DNA of 29,660 bases. It comes from Isohypsibius dastychi (lineage: Eukaryota > Tardigrada > Eutardigrada > Parachela > Isohypsibiidae). The translations under genes were made by a program, and so were the position numbers. The notes beneath the pieces are model-generated. The model was not told the origin of the DNA and did not search any database. It saw only the letters and a program-made list of their open reading frames with translations. The stretch is from the NCBI GenBank assembly GCA_034696485.1, contig JAQIWT010000183.1, positions 1-29,660 of the forward strand. The letters are read 5' to 3'. Below are positions 10,010 through 21,660 of the stretch, one piece after another (position 1 is the first letter of the stretch; every line of letters begins with the position of its first letter).

Positions 10010-13000
10010 ATTTGGAGACGTATGTAAAGTGCGTTTTCTGGAGGAGTTAAAAAGTGAGAATGGACGGAATTGTACGATTGCATTTATCGACATCAAATCG
10101 GCATCCAAAGCTCATAACAGCGGAAAGCATTTCTTGGAGGGACGCCTCTTAGAAATTGGTTACTACGACCCATCTTCCTCTTCTTTCTCCTCATCATCAA
10201 CATCAACGGAGAATCCTCCTTCCGGTAGATTGCCCGGCTCCTCATCATCATCTTCGATAGATAATGATAGATCTCATCCCTCTTTACTCGCTAGAAATCA
10301 CCGCTTGCCCCTCAACAGGTATTTTGGAGGAAATGTATACTTCCGGCTGGGTTTTGATCGTTTTTCGATTTTTAGTATCAAAGATGCGGATGATTCATGT
10401 TCGAATTCGGCAGCTGAGCAGGAAACGAGTCGGGCAGCTCTCCAGAGTAGCCGAAGTCAAACCGGAAGTCCTTCGGGTCTCAACGAGGAGAAAAGGTTAG
10501 CATACATTAGTTCATCTTGAGTTTTCGTTTTCTTAGTCTTTGTAAAGCGGTATTAAGAAACAATTTGATGTTTTGGTATTGGATCATTCAGGACATATTT
10601 GATTGTTTTTGGGTTTTCTGGTCAGGAACATTATTGGGGATTTTCAAATTTGTAATCTTTGTCTGTTGGATTAGGACACCGAAGGATGTTGAGGAGGATT
10701 CAGCATCATTCTCCGTAACTCGGAGGCGCTCTTCAACGGCGCATTCGGAAACGAAAGAAGTTCCACGTCTTTCAGACCACATTTCCGGTCAGATGTCAGA
10801 GTCGGCAATGGGTGCTAGCCGATCTTGCTCGGTTGATAATGATAGGTGAGAAGAACAGTTTTCAGAAGAAAAATGCAACTGTCAGCGATTTTTGTTGAAA
10901 ACCACGAAGCTCTTGACTGATTTCGCCTTACTTCCGGTTGCCAAATTTTGCTGAAATATTACTCGGCGCTTTTGTATGTTGAGTTTGAAACTGATGGAGT
11001 TGGCGTTTTTTATTATTATTCTCTGCTCGTGAATTGGTTTGTAATGCTTCGAGAAATAAGCCAGTCTTCCGGGAGTGCTATGGTTTCTGAGAACGATGTT
11101 TTTGATTTTCTGAAATCGATTATAGGGGCTGATACTTTTCTCGGGATATCTGACATTACATGAGAAAAAGGATGGGAGTTCTTTAGATTCTGCGGAGGTG
11201 TAATTGTGTTTCATGTTTTTCAGCCAAGGAGAACAACAACGCGATCATTCTCCAGCCAATTCCGACTCGATATTCGACACTTTATCACCCGATAAGCGTC
11301 CTCTGGCCATTTGTGTTCGCAATTTGCCAACCCGGTCTTCAGATTCCAGCCTCAAAGATGGCTTATTTCATGATTATAAAAAGTTTGGCAAGATTGTTGC
11401 CGTTAAAGTGCAAGGAAGCGGAAGTGATCGTCACGGGATAATATGTTTTAAAAGGTATGGATCTGTTCTGTTGGGATGTTGATTTATTGTACCGTTTAAG
11501 GTTTTACAGACCGGAAGATGTGGAGAAAGCGTGCGAGGGGAAGGAGAGAAAGTTTTTCGGGGCAACTGTTAAAGTGATCCCCCGGAAGGAACCGGTGACA
11601 CTTGTCGAAGCGGATTTCAGATTGAAAGACGACGAACTGGATGAATATCATCCCAAAGCGACGAGGACATTATATGTCGGCGATTTGGAGAAGGCTGTGG
11701 TGCAGGAGGATTTGAAAGAGACGTTCGATTGTTTCGGGGAGATTCTGGTGAGTCAGTTTGGTCGCAGGGAAACACGTCTAGTTTTACGCATCTGTTTCAT
11801 AGGATGTGGACATTAAACGTCAAGCAACTGGCAGCTCCTACGCTTTTGTCCAATTCACCAACATAACCAGCGTAGTCAAGGCGTTACGAAAGATGGATGG
11901 CTTCTCACTTTGCGGAAGTCGTGTTAAAGTGGGATTTGGAAAGAGCATGCCGACCAATTGCGTGTGGTGTGACAATCTACCGGATAAGCTTCCTGAACGC
12001 AAACTGGTGACATATTTCGCTCGAGCCGGTGATGTGCGATATTGTTCGGTTAATGGAGAGCGCAATCAGGGACTCATATTCTTCGAGACGGTCGACTTTG
12101 CTCAAACTGCCATAAATGATCTCAAATCAAAGCCCTTCCAGGGCCGACGTCTTCAGGTTTGATTAAGCATTCTTGATGAGCCGGAAGTGAGTGGTCTAAT
12201 TAGTGTCATTGCAGTTGGACTATGCCAGTCGCGAATGCCAAGCAGCCTTCTTCCAGGAAATGGAACGATCGGGACAGATGACTGTGGACCGGAAACCCCT
12301 ATGGGAGACATTCTCACATCCGGCTGTTGCGGGCAGATTTGTTGAGCGGTAATTGAATGCGACCTTGTTTCGTGAATGTAGATCATGGAATAGTGTTACA
12401 TGTAGGGATGCTGTATTGACGGATGCGAGGGTTCATTTAAACAGCCGGACACCTGTTGAAGCTAGTGGTGGTGGAGGAGTAGTAGGAGGAGGAAGAGTTA
12501 AACGCGATGTGGTTGTTAGATCGAAAAGTACTCGCCAATCAACACCGGACCCTGACTTTCCTGCTGTTCGCAGTCGGTAAGGGTATAAGTGGATACATTC
12601 ATGCTCTTGTTTTCTGTAATGTTATTGTGAATTTGCTGATGAGTGTGATATTCTTTGCAGACCAGCGGTTCCGGCATTCAATCGGGAAGATTCATATGAA
12701 CGTGAACTACGCGATTATGGTTTCAGTCAGCGTGAACGTCGTGTTGATCGACGGCGTGATGATAACCCTCCTAAGAGCCCCTCTAGACGCACAACCTACC
12801 GCCAACCCACCACTGATCTCATCCAGTCACAACAACAACATGATCTCTCCGATGATGGCGAGTCGATATGTTCCGATAGAAGTGAGCACTCATCAAATCG
12901 TCGCTTCTTCCGCCATCTCACATCCCGTTCACCATCTCCTGTCCATTCTGACTCTCATAATACCAAAGCACTGACACGTCGGCGAAGACGGACCCCCTCG

Positions 13001-16000
13001 GCATCACCCACTTCTAATCCAACATCTCCCACTGGAAGTTCGGGTGTGGAGGATGTGGATAGATCGAGGATGAGAAGGAGGTCGTCCTTGAAGCAGTCGA
13101 ATATTGCCGCCAAGAGAAAGATCCATCGGTCGGAATCGGAGCGGCATAGTGGACCCCATACACCTGAAGGGGAGAGTCCGCTGATGAGCCCCATGAGGAA
13201 GAGCTCGAATTCGACGCAGTTGGTCATTAGTAATGCCGATAGTAACACACCGGAAGTAACTTCTAGTAAAGATGACCAACAAGAACCGGTCAGAGCACCA
13301 TGCCCCCCTCCGCCATTACCGGAAATGGGAAGTGATCTGGTCAGCTCCACGGTCCATCATTCAACTTCCCCAACTCAAGAAGACCCCAATGGAAGATCCT
13401 CACCAGAGTCGGAGAGGAGCGAAACCAAGAATGAGAAGTCAGTACTTCCGGTTGTGCGGAAAGCGACGTTTGTCATTTGTGGAGCCATTCCTGATTTTTA
13501 TCAGACGAGGATCGCCAAAAGGAGTCAGTTGAATTTACAGAGAGCGGATTTGCAGGTTCCAAAGTTTGCCAGCAAGGGCGATCAACAGCCGGAAGTGGCC
13601 ACCCCACCCAGCTCCCCGAAATTGGGGAAGAGTTTCCATGATAAATTGAAGGCATTGGATGAGAAGTTTAAAGGGATACCGCAGATTGCGGAAATTGGGA
13701 TGAGTGGAATGAAGACCAATAGGAGTTGTTCGATGAATGAGAGTTTGGACAAGTTGGAGAAAGGTGGACTAAATATCATCAAGTCGGAAATGGCGAATAA
13801 TTCGATTGAGAATATCATCTCGGAGCGGATGAAGAATACCAGTGAAAAGGTGAAGAACTTGAATGAAAATTTTGATTCTGAAAATAAAACCTGGGAATTT
13901 TGTTTTTGAATTGATGTTTATGAAAACAACTCTTTCGTGTTTTTCAGGAGGAAGATGTGAAACCCGCGTCAAACAGCACTCCTCTTTCGAATATCGCCCG
14001 ATATTCCGCCCACCCCAAACTAACCATCCGTTCCGTATCGTCAACAATCCCAACTTCCGCCAGCCGACAAAGTTCCGAATCCCATGACTCACCGGAAGTC
14101 AAACCCACACCAGCAACTCCATCTAAACCCGTCACTTCTGATTTGACTGCCAAACTCCTCTCATTAACCGCCGAAGCCTCCAAGACCCCCTCAACCTCAG
14201 TCCATCCATCCCCCTCAATACCCCGAACCCCCACCATCAAAACGGAACCGGATACTAAACCGGAAGTCAAGCCGAGTCCGCTTGCCACAGCGCAGAATAT
14301 ATTCTTTAGCGGGATGAAAGTCAGTGAAGACACTTCCGGCGGAAAGAAGACTGCGGTTTTGTCGAAGAGTAAACCGAGTTCGGATTCGCTATTCGGAGTC
14401 AAGCCGACTCCGGTGACCAAGAAGCCGGAGGTCAAAGTGGAATTGGGGGAGAAGAAAGGCATGTTGAAGAAGCGAGATTCGGATACACCTTCCTTGGATT
14501 CTGCGTCAGCTGGGAAAAGTGGGAAGAATAAAGAAGAGACGAAGAGCAATTTGAGTAACAAGTTTGCGCTCTTTGGACAAGACCCCAATGTTAAGATGTT
14601 GAAGAAGAAGAGCTCGGTTTCGGTCTCACCGGAAAAGCCGTTGAAAGAAGAAAAGGTAGCGTCTTTAGCGATGCCGGAATTGAACTATTTTTTGTGAACT
14701 TCTAAAAATTTATTTGTTTTTATGAAAATTGAACTATTTTTCATGAATTTCTGAAATTTTTATTTTGATGAATTTTATTTTATTTTTATGAAAATTATAA
14801 CTTTTTCTCATAAACGTCCAAAATTTTGTTACTTTTTTTTTTACTTTCATGAAAATTAAACTATTGTTCACAAACTTCTGAAATGTTTATTTCTATAAAT
14901 GTTTATTTTATTTTTATGAAAATTTTCAGGAAAAATTCTCGTCGAATCCTAAGCCTTCGCAGCGCTCCACTTCAAGCAAGTCCCTGTTCGACGATAAATC
15001 GGCACGCGAGAAGGAAAAGGAGAAGGAGAAGATAGCCGAAGCAAAAGAAAAAGAAAAAGAAAAAGAGAAAGAAAGAGAGCGGGAAAAAGAAGTTGAGGCG
15101 AAAGAACGAGAAAAGGAAAAGGATGCGAAAGAACAACGTGAAAGAGAGAAGGAGAAGGAAAGAGAGCGTGAACGTGAAAAGGAGAAGGAGAGAGTGAGAA
15201 AGGAAAAAGAAGAACGGGAGAGGAAGGAGATCAGGAAGGAAGCCAAAAAGAAGGCTGAAGAAAATGTCAAAAAAGATAAAAGTCGAGATGCGGCCAGTTT
15301 ATTCAAACCGGAAGTCAAAAATCCTGACAAATCCAAATCATCCAAGAAACCACCGGAAGTTACTGTCCCGGAGAAGAGAAAGGAGAAAGAAAAGTCGGAA
15401 AAACCTCCCCCTTCTTCGCTTGACTCAACCTCGAATCGCAAAGTGGAAGTGGTTGTCAAGAAAGAGAAACCGGAAGTGAAGGAAGAAGCCAGACCGGTTG
15501 ATTTGTCCAAAAAGTCCACAGTGGTCAAGGAGAAAGAAAAGGAAAAAGAAAAGATACCGGAAGTGGTTCGGAAAGAAGAAAAACATAAAGTCCGCAAAGT
15601 TTCCATTTCGCCTTCGAAATCGAGGTCGCCGTCGCCGACCAAGAGTTTATCCGTCGCAGCGACGAAAGCTTTTTCGGAAATGTCCGGATCAGAGAAGAGT
15701 GAAGTGAGAAGAGGAAGAAAGAAGAAAGTGAAGAGGAGACCGATTGAGAGTTCGAGTGAATCGGAAGGGGATAGTGATGATCCACCGAAGAAGAATATTT
15801 TTGAGGTGAGAAAACTACTTCCGGTTGAAAATGTCCACTTTATTTTTGGAATGAGTTGATTTGGATTTTTTTTCTTGAAGGTGTCTTTGAATGAAGAAGA
15901 TTTGCATTGTTCAATGTATGACAAGATCAAACGTCGAACTTGCACCAAAGTTCCCGCTTCTCTACCAGCCCCAACTTCCGTTTCCAGTCGACATTCAATG

Positions 16001-19000
16001 ATTCGATCTCGTGATTCATCGTCCATCAAGGAAACATCCCCGATTGCGGCGAGTAAATCCAAGACTCTTCGATCGAGTAGTTCTTCATCTTCGTCATCGA
16101 GTGAAGAAGTTGTCAGCCAGAAAGAAGATAAATATCACTCGCCCTCGACAATGTCCAGCCCCGATTCCAGTTCGGATGAGAAAAACAGTAAGAAATAACT
16201 CTTTGATTCGTTTTCTGAGGAAGTGCAATAAAATCAGAATTATAATTTTTTCTTATTCGGTTTTTTTTCATATTTTGTTTCGGAATTAACCTCGAATTAT
16301 TCTTTTTCTTGATAATTATTTTTTTCTTCTTATTCTTTTTATTCAGATTAATTTTTTATTTTTCTTCAGAATTAACCTCGAATTATTCTTTTTATTCAGA
16401 TTTATATTTTATTTTTCATCAGAATTAACCTCGAATTATTCTTTTTCTTAATAATTGTTTTTTTCTTCTTATTCTTTTTATTCAGATTTATTTTTTATTT
16501 TTCTTCAGAATTAACCTCGAATTATTCTTTTTATTCAGATTTATATTTTATTTTTCATCAGAATTAACCTCGAATTATTCTTTTTCTTAATAATTATTTT
16601 TTTCTTCTTATTCTTCTTATTCAGATTTATTTTTTATTTTTCTTCAGAATTAACCTCGAATTATTCTTTTTCTTAATAATTGTTTTTTTCTTCTTATTCT
16701 TTTTATTCAGATTTATTTTTTATTTTTCATCAGAATTAACCTCGAATAGTTTTTTTTCTTCAGAACTATTATTTAAACTTATCTTTTTTAATTCTATTCA
16801 AAATCAGAATTATCTTTTTCAGAATTATTCTTTTTATTTTAATCTTTTTTTATTGTTCCTTCAACATTTGCTTAAATATGTTTTCTTTGATTTATGTCAC
16901 TCCAATCTTTATCTTTTCAGTCAAACGTCATTCTGTGTCGAAAAAGTCTCCGAAGAAGCCACCTAGCTCAAAATCGCGTCATCCGAAATTCTCCGATGGC
17001 GAAGATTCATCGGATTCAAGCGACTCGTCCATTCGATCAAAAAAGCGCCTGACCAAGAAAATTTCTAAAAAAGAGAAGAAACGCCCGAAAAAAGCGCCCG
17101 TTTCAACTAAACCATCTTCGAAAAAGAAAATTTCCGACTCTTCATCTGACAGCGACTCGGAAGTGGAACGTCGAAAGAAAAGAACACCTTCACCGAAGCC
17201 ACCGAAGAAAAAGAAGTCAAAAATCGAGGAACCGGAAGTGAAAGTGGCCAAGAAGCAGAAAAGCCCGGATAAAGAGAAGAAGACTTTGTCACCGGAAAGA
17301 CGGCGGGAATTGTCACCTCGGAAGAGTATTGAACGTCCTCATGCCCCGGTTCGAGCTCCAGTTGAGGATAAGGATGACTATGATACATATAATTTGTCAC
17401 TTCTAATGAAGACATCTTTTATGGAGAATCCAAGTCGAGAATCCAGTGTCGCATCACCGGCTGCCGCATTGACCCCCAAACCTCCTACGCCTTTGTATCA
17501 TAAAAAGGAGGGACATAAGAAGAGTCCGGAGAAGCGAAAGAGCAATTTGGAGACGGTTGCCAGTTCACCGGAAAAGGAGAAGATGGAGAGGAAGTCGACC
17601 GGAAATGAGAAATCTCCCCGCAACGGTATGTTGGTTTGTTTGTTTGGATTTTTCGTTGCTGTTGAGGTTATGTTTTTGCAGATAAATCGCCGAGTGGAAA
17701 ACGAGCTCATGAGGATGTCAAGAGTCCAACACCGAACATGAAATCTCCGCCCCCGAATTCCCTTTCAAAATCTACATCGAAGTCCTCACCGGAAATCAAA
17801 CGAACCCCTTCCCCGGAAAAGCCATCCGCCCCGGTTCCGCTGACAAAACCTTCGTCACCCCCCATCATTCATATCCCCCCACCACTCGAACCGGTTTCCG
17901 CCGCTTCCACTGAAGATCGGATAACTCGCAATTTGGAGGAGGAAATGATGGCCGCTGAAATGCTGCAGCGTATTATGGATGATGAGCCGAGTCAAGATAT
18001 GGACCCTGTCATTCATATCCCCGAACGCGAGGATGATGTCAGCTATTCAGATGAGGGCGGATTTGAGCAGCAGTTTCAGTCACAGCCGGAAGCGGTCCAA
18101 CTTCGCCAGCCGGAAGTCGTTGAGCCACCAAAATATCCGTCCCATCAACCAGAAATGAATGTACGGCGATCGGAAGTTGAGAATTGTCCACCTCCGCAAC
18201 AACAGGCTCCTCAACCCCCTCAAGTTCGAACCCCCCAAGGAGTGCATAGGAGCTCTTCGGAGGCGTTGGTGGATGATCATGCTGCAAAACGAGCCAAAAA
18301 CCAGAAAGAAGAGGAAATGCGGTTGCACATGATGAACATGAGCCATCAGAACTACAATCAACGAATGCCGACCCCTAGTTTGGATATGGAGAATCAAATG
18401 AGGCGACAGCAGGAACTCATGATGATTCAACAGGGATACATACCTGTCCCATTCCGACCGAATATCAATCCGCCAACCGCAAGTAATAGAATGCCGATGC
18501 CGAGGGAGGAGCCACATCAGGCCATGATGCAACAGCAACAGGTGGAGCATGGTAGGGGTTCACCGGGGGAGTCGAAGGAACGGAGGAAAGAACGAGAGCG
18601 GAAGCGAAAAGGAAGTATACCAACAGATGCAGCGGCGCAAAGTCCGGTGCCTTCGTCTCCGCATTTCCTGACTGATCAACAAGGGCAGCGGTTTATGATT
18701 CCCACCGGACAAATGCATCAGTTTCAGCAGTCACCCCAAGCTGCTCTACTTCGCTTCCAGGTGAGCTTCCGTAATCTTCATGACACCTCCCTGATTCATT
18801 CTACAAATCGATTTCTTTTTTTAGGCTCCTGGAATGCACACTGGGTTTCAGCAGCATTTCCAGCCATCCCAAGGTCAGAACGCTCAGTCTCAACAGCAAC
18901 AGCAGCAGCAAGCGCAGCATATGAGTGCAGTGCAGCAACAGCAACAGCAGCACTCGCCTCACGTTTTCAATATGCGTTCCCCATCGGCAGCCGGAAGTCA

Positions 19001-21020
19001 GTCTCAACAACAGCATCAGCAGCAGCCTTCTCCCCAAATGCAGCAACATCCCTCTCATCCATCACCAACCACTTCGCTGCATCGAAGCCATTCAAACGAA
19101 CCCGGTATGCCATCTCCTTCTGCCATGCCGCCTCCCCCGCAGAAAACGCCAACATTCGGACCGGCTCCCAGTCCATCGAATACTCAACCGACCCACCACC
19201 ATCAGCATTCCCCACAGAATCAGCATCAGAAACCTCACCCACATCAGAGTGGTCAGCAGAGGAGTAGTCATGCCGTTCCTCCTTCAGCTCCAGCAGCTGT
19301 ACCGGTCATTATGACCAATACGAGCTCGGCGAGGGCCAATGCTCAGCAGCATCAACAGTTCGGTCAGGTGCAGCAGCAACAGCAGCAGCATCAGAATCAG
19401 CAGCAGTCTCAGCAGCAGCCGAATTTGCAGAAGGAGAATGTGCAACAACAGAATCGAGGGTCGGCTATCCAGGGAGCGCAGGCTGGTGCTTCACATAGGG
19501 GATCTAGTGGAGCACAGCAACAGCAGCAAGCTCCGCCACCGTATCCACAGCAGCAGCAACAACAACAGCAGCAGCAGCATGCTAGGATGCAGGTAATAAT
19601 AGTCATTTGTGGAAGGATCTTGTGGGTAGTTGACGCATTTCTTTTCCAGCCGAGCTTGGATGCCGCTCATCAGTTTGCTCTGATGCAGATGGGCATGACG
19701 CGTGATCCTGTCGCCATGGCCAAACTCCTTCAACATCAGAATCCCCAGCATCATCCGAACCTGCCCGAGCATCCCACAAAGGACCAAGCTCATCAGCAAC
19801 AACAAGGTCAACAAGCGCAGTCATCTCATGTTGGTCGTCCGGAAGCCTTGACCTTGCAGCAACAAATGGAGAAGAATCGAGCTCAGGAGAATGCTGTTCG
19901 CCAACAGGCAGCTCTCCTAGCTGCTCGAAGTCGTGGTGTCCCAGGAATGGCCTTTGGTGCACCCGGTATGGAAGGTATGCAGTTATTCCCTGCACCGTTT
20001 GTGTATAGCCCCTATGGGTTCACACCGGCTGATTTGGGACAACCGATGGAAGGCAGTATACCCATTAGTGTGACCATGGAGAATGGGCAGCTCAGGATGT
20101 TCCGGGCACCGTTTATACCACCGGGCATGCAGGTTAATGAAGCAGCCTTTCAACAAGCGATGCAACATCAAGCTCAACAACAGCAACAACAGCAACATCA
20201 TCAAAGTCAGGAAAATCGCAACCCACCGGTCCAACAACCGCAGCAACATCAAGTGCAGGTACAACAACAACCGGAAGTGCAGCGGGTATCGATGGAGAAG
20301 GTTCAGCAAGCGGTATGTGTTCAGTTGATTTGTTTGGTATTTTTTGTTAATCTTTGGGATGATTAGGCGTTATTCCAGCCGATCTGGCAAGGAACGTTGG
20401 CGTTGAAGAATGATCATGCGCTGGTCAAGATGTTGTATGTTGGTGGGAATCAGGAGCTTGCTAAAGCCTCATTACCATTGTTCGCCGATCCGACTCAGAA
20501 TACATTGAAGATATCTCAGAGGATGCGACTTGAGCCGAGTCAGATGGAGGGAGTTGTTCGTCGTATGGAGGTATTTATCCCTTCTAGATTGTTTGATTGA
20601 TTTGAGATGTTTTGGTTGTTTTGAATAGATTCCGGCAGAGCATTGCATTTTATTGGCGGTTGTTACGGGGAAGAATGCTCAAGAGGAAGCTGTTCAAGCT
20701 GAGATGCTCATGACCGGATTTATCAACTATCTAACCCAGAAACAAGCGGCTGGCATTGTGAATGTCTATAAATCGCTGAATGCATCACAACCTCAACAAC
20801 AACAACAACCGCCCAACCCGGTAAGACAAGATTAAGTTGCGTCGTGAGTTTGTTTTGATTGATGTTCAAGTTGCAGCAACAACAAATTTCGACGATTCAC
20901 ATTTTCCCGCCAAACGACTTCACCAAGCGGAGTTTGGCGCATTTCGGTGCACAAGTGATGCGAAATGTCGAGCAGACTCCTCACTTATTCGTCGTCATCA
21001 CAATTCATGATCATCAATAA
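10010..21020 (+). CDS. din-1: SPEN/SHARP-family corepressor DIN-1, 5' end incomplete
   Basis: Exons: 10010-10318, 10376-10495, 10675-10845, 11224-11454, 11510-11747, 11803-12156, 12215-12348, 12382-12576, 12661-13849, 13948-14655, 14930-15805, 15881-16187, 16921-17625, 17682-18760, 18825-19592, 19650-20312, 20367-20570, 20629-20820, 20877-21020. All phases agree; about 2861 residues. Domains in order: second half of RRM1 (FGDVCKVRFLEE..., residues 1-53), RRM2 (ICVRNLP, ~226), RRM3 (TLYVGDLEKA, ~329), RRM4 (VWCDNLPDKLPE, ~406), S/P/K-rich region, K/E/R helix (~1240-1325), RS-like serine runs, polyQ (exons 15-16) and SPOC (~2687-2861, WQGTLALKNDHALVKMLY and MRLEPSQMEGVVRRM, close to human SHARP). 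Four RRMs plus SPOC define the family. In worms DIN-1 partners the nuclear receptor DAF-12 as a nuclear transcriptional corepressor. The first exon starts inside RRM1, so at least one upstream exon is missing. Confidence 0.95.
14656..14929 (+). repeat. Degenerate ~60-bp tandem repeat filling a din-1 intron
   Basis: About four diverged units, each of the type GAACTATTTTTCATGAATTT ... TTTTTATGAAAAT, run through the whole intron. The last unit forms the splice acceptor TTTATGAAAATTTTCAG. Units differ by many substitutions. Confidence 0.6.
16283..16765 (+). repeat. Compound minisatellite in the 733-bp din-1 intron
   Basis: The word GAATTAACCTCGAAT occurs seven times, starting at 16283, 16369, 16422, 16508, 16561, 16647 and 16733 (the last followed by AG instead of TATTC). 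Spacings are 86, 53, 86, 53, 86 and 86 bp, so long units (with a TCTTAATAATTGTTTTTTTC block) alternate with short ones lacking that block. It lies wholly inside intron 16188-16920, whose remaining sequence is T-rich and carries no exon that I can support. Confidence 0.9.
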
Positions 21021-21021
21021 A
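21016..21021 (+). promoter_or_regulatory. Poly(A) signal overlapping the din-1 stop codon
   Basis: AATAAA overlaps the TAA stop (21018-21020) of the SPOC exon. If used, cleavage would give a 3' UTR of only about 10-20 bases. I saw no equally clear plus-strand AATAAA in the next 300 bases. Confidence 0.45.
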
Positions 21022-21660
21022 AAAGCGGATGAGAGTTGACGTTTTACAATTTTATCCCGAATGTTGGACCCCCCTGATGAAATGACGCGCTTTGGTTCCT
21101 CCTATCATTTGACCTTTGGTTTCGCTTTGCGATTGTCAGTATTATGTACAGAAGAGATGAAAGAGAATGAGAGAGAGAAAGCACGGAATTTGATTGAAAG
21201 TTATTGGGTTTTTATTTCATCATATGTTATGACTAATAATCATCTACTGACTCGACCGGAAGTGGGATGGTTTTGAGTTTGGTTTCTCTCGTATTATTTC
21301 TCTCTTTTTTCGGCGACTTTGTTCTGCTTTTCCGCGGATTGTATTAATTTTGCGTTTCGAAGAAGAATATTATTGTTTCTGGTTTATTTTGTTGTGTTTC
21401 TGGTATTGTGGTATTTGATGAGCTTTGGCCCGTTATTTTCTCTCTCGCCACAAATGTTCTTTGTATTAATATCCTCACTCCATTTAGATAGTATATATAG
21501 CGGTCGGAAATAATGATAAAGATTTTTTATTTTTCCCTGGACCTGGTTTGCTTGATAGATGTCATATATCATGTGAGAATAATCCAACAATGCAGTTCCA
21601 CGAAAAAACTGCGCGGTTCTACCGTATGGATAGATTTCTAAAAGGTCAAGACTCTGCAAA
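21021..21660. other. Intergenic region between convergent din-1 and nmgp-1
   Basis: No gene is recognised. It holds one CCGGAAGT motif (21256), a short (GA)-rich stretch around 21150-21180, and a minus-strand AATAAA at 21526-21531 that could serve the nmgp-1 transcript, about 130 bases after its stop. Confidence 0.5.

Noticed and set aside
13944-14588. A 214-codon minus-strand frame
   Set aside because: It is antisense to a Pro/Ser/Lys-rich din-1 exon; only a composition effect.
14926-16062. A 378-codon open frame on the minus strand, rich in Ser and Phe
   Set aside because: It is the exact antisense of the Lys/Glu/Ser-rich din-1 exons; the sense strand has continuous phase, good splice sites and family homology. 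Sense codons such as AAG, GAA, GAG and AAA give no stop codons in antisense.
19409-19606. Cys-rich minus-strand frame
   Set aside because: The polycysteine is just the reverse complement of the CAG/CAA polyglutamine repeats of din-1.
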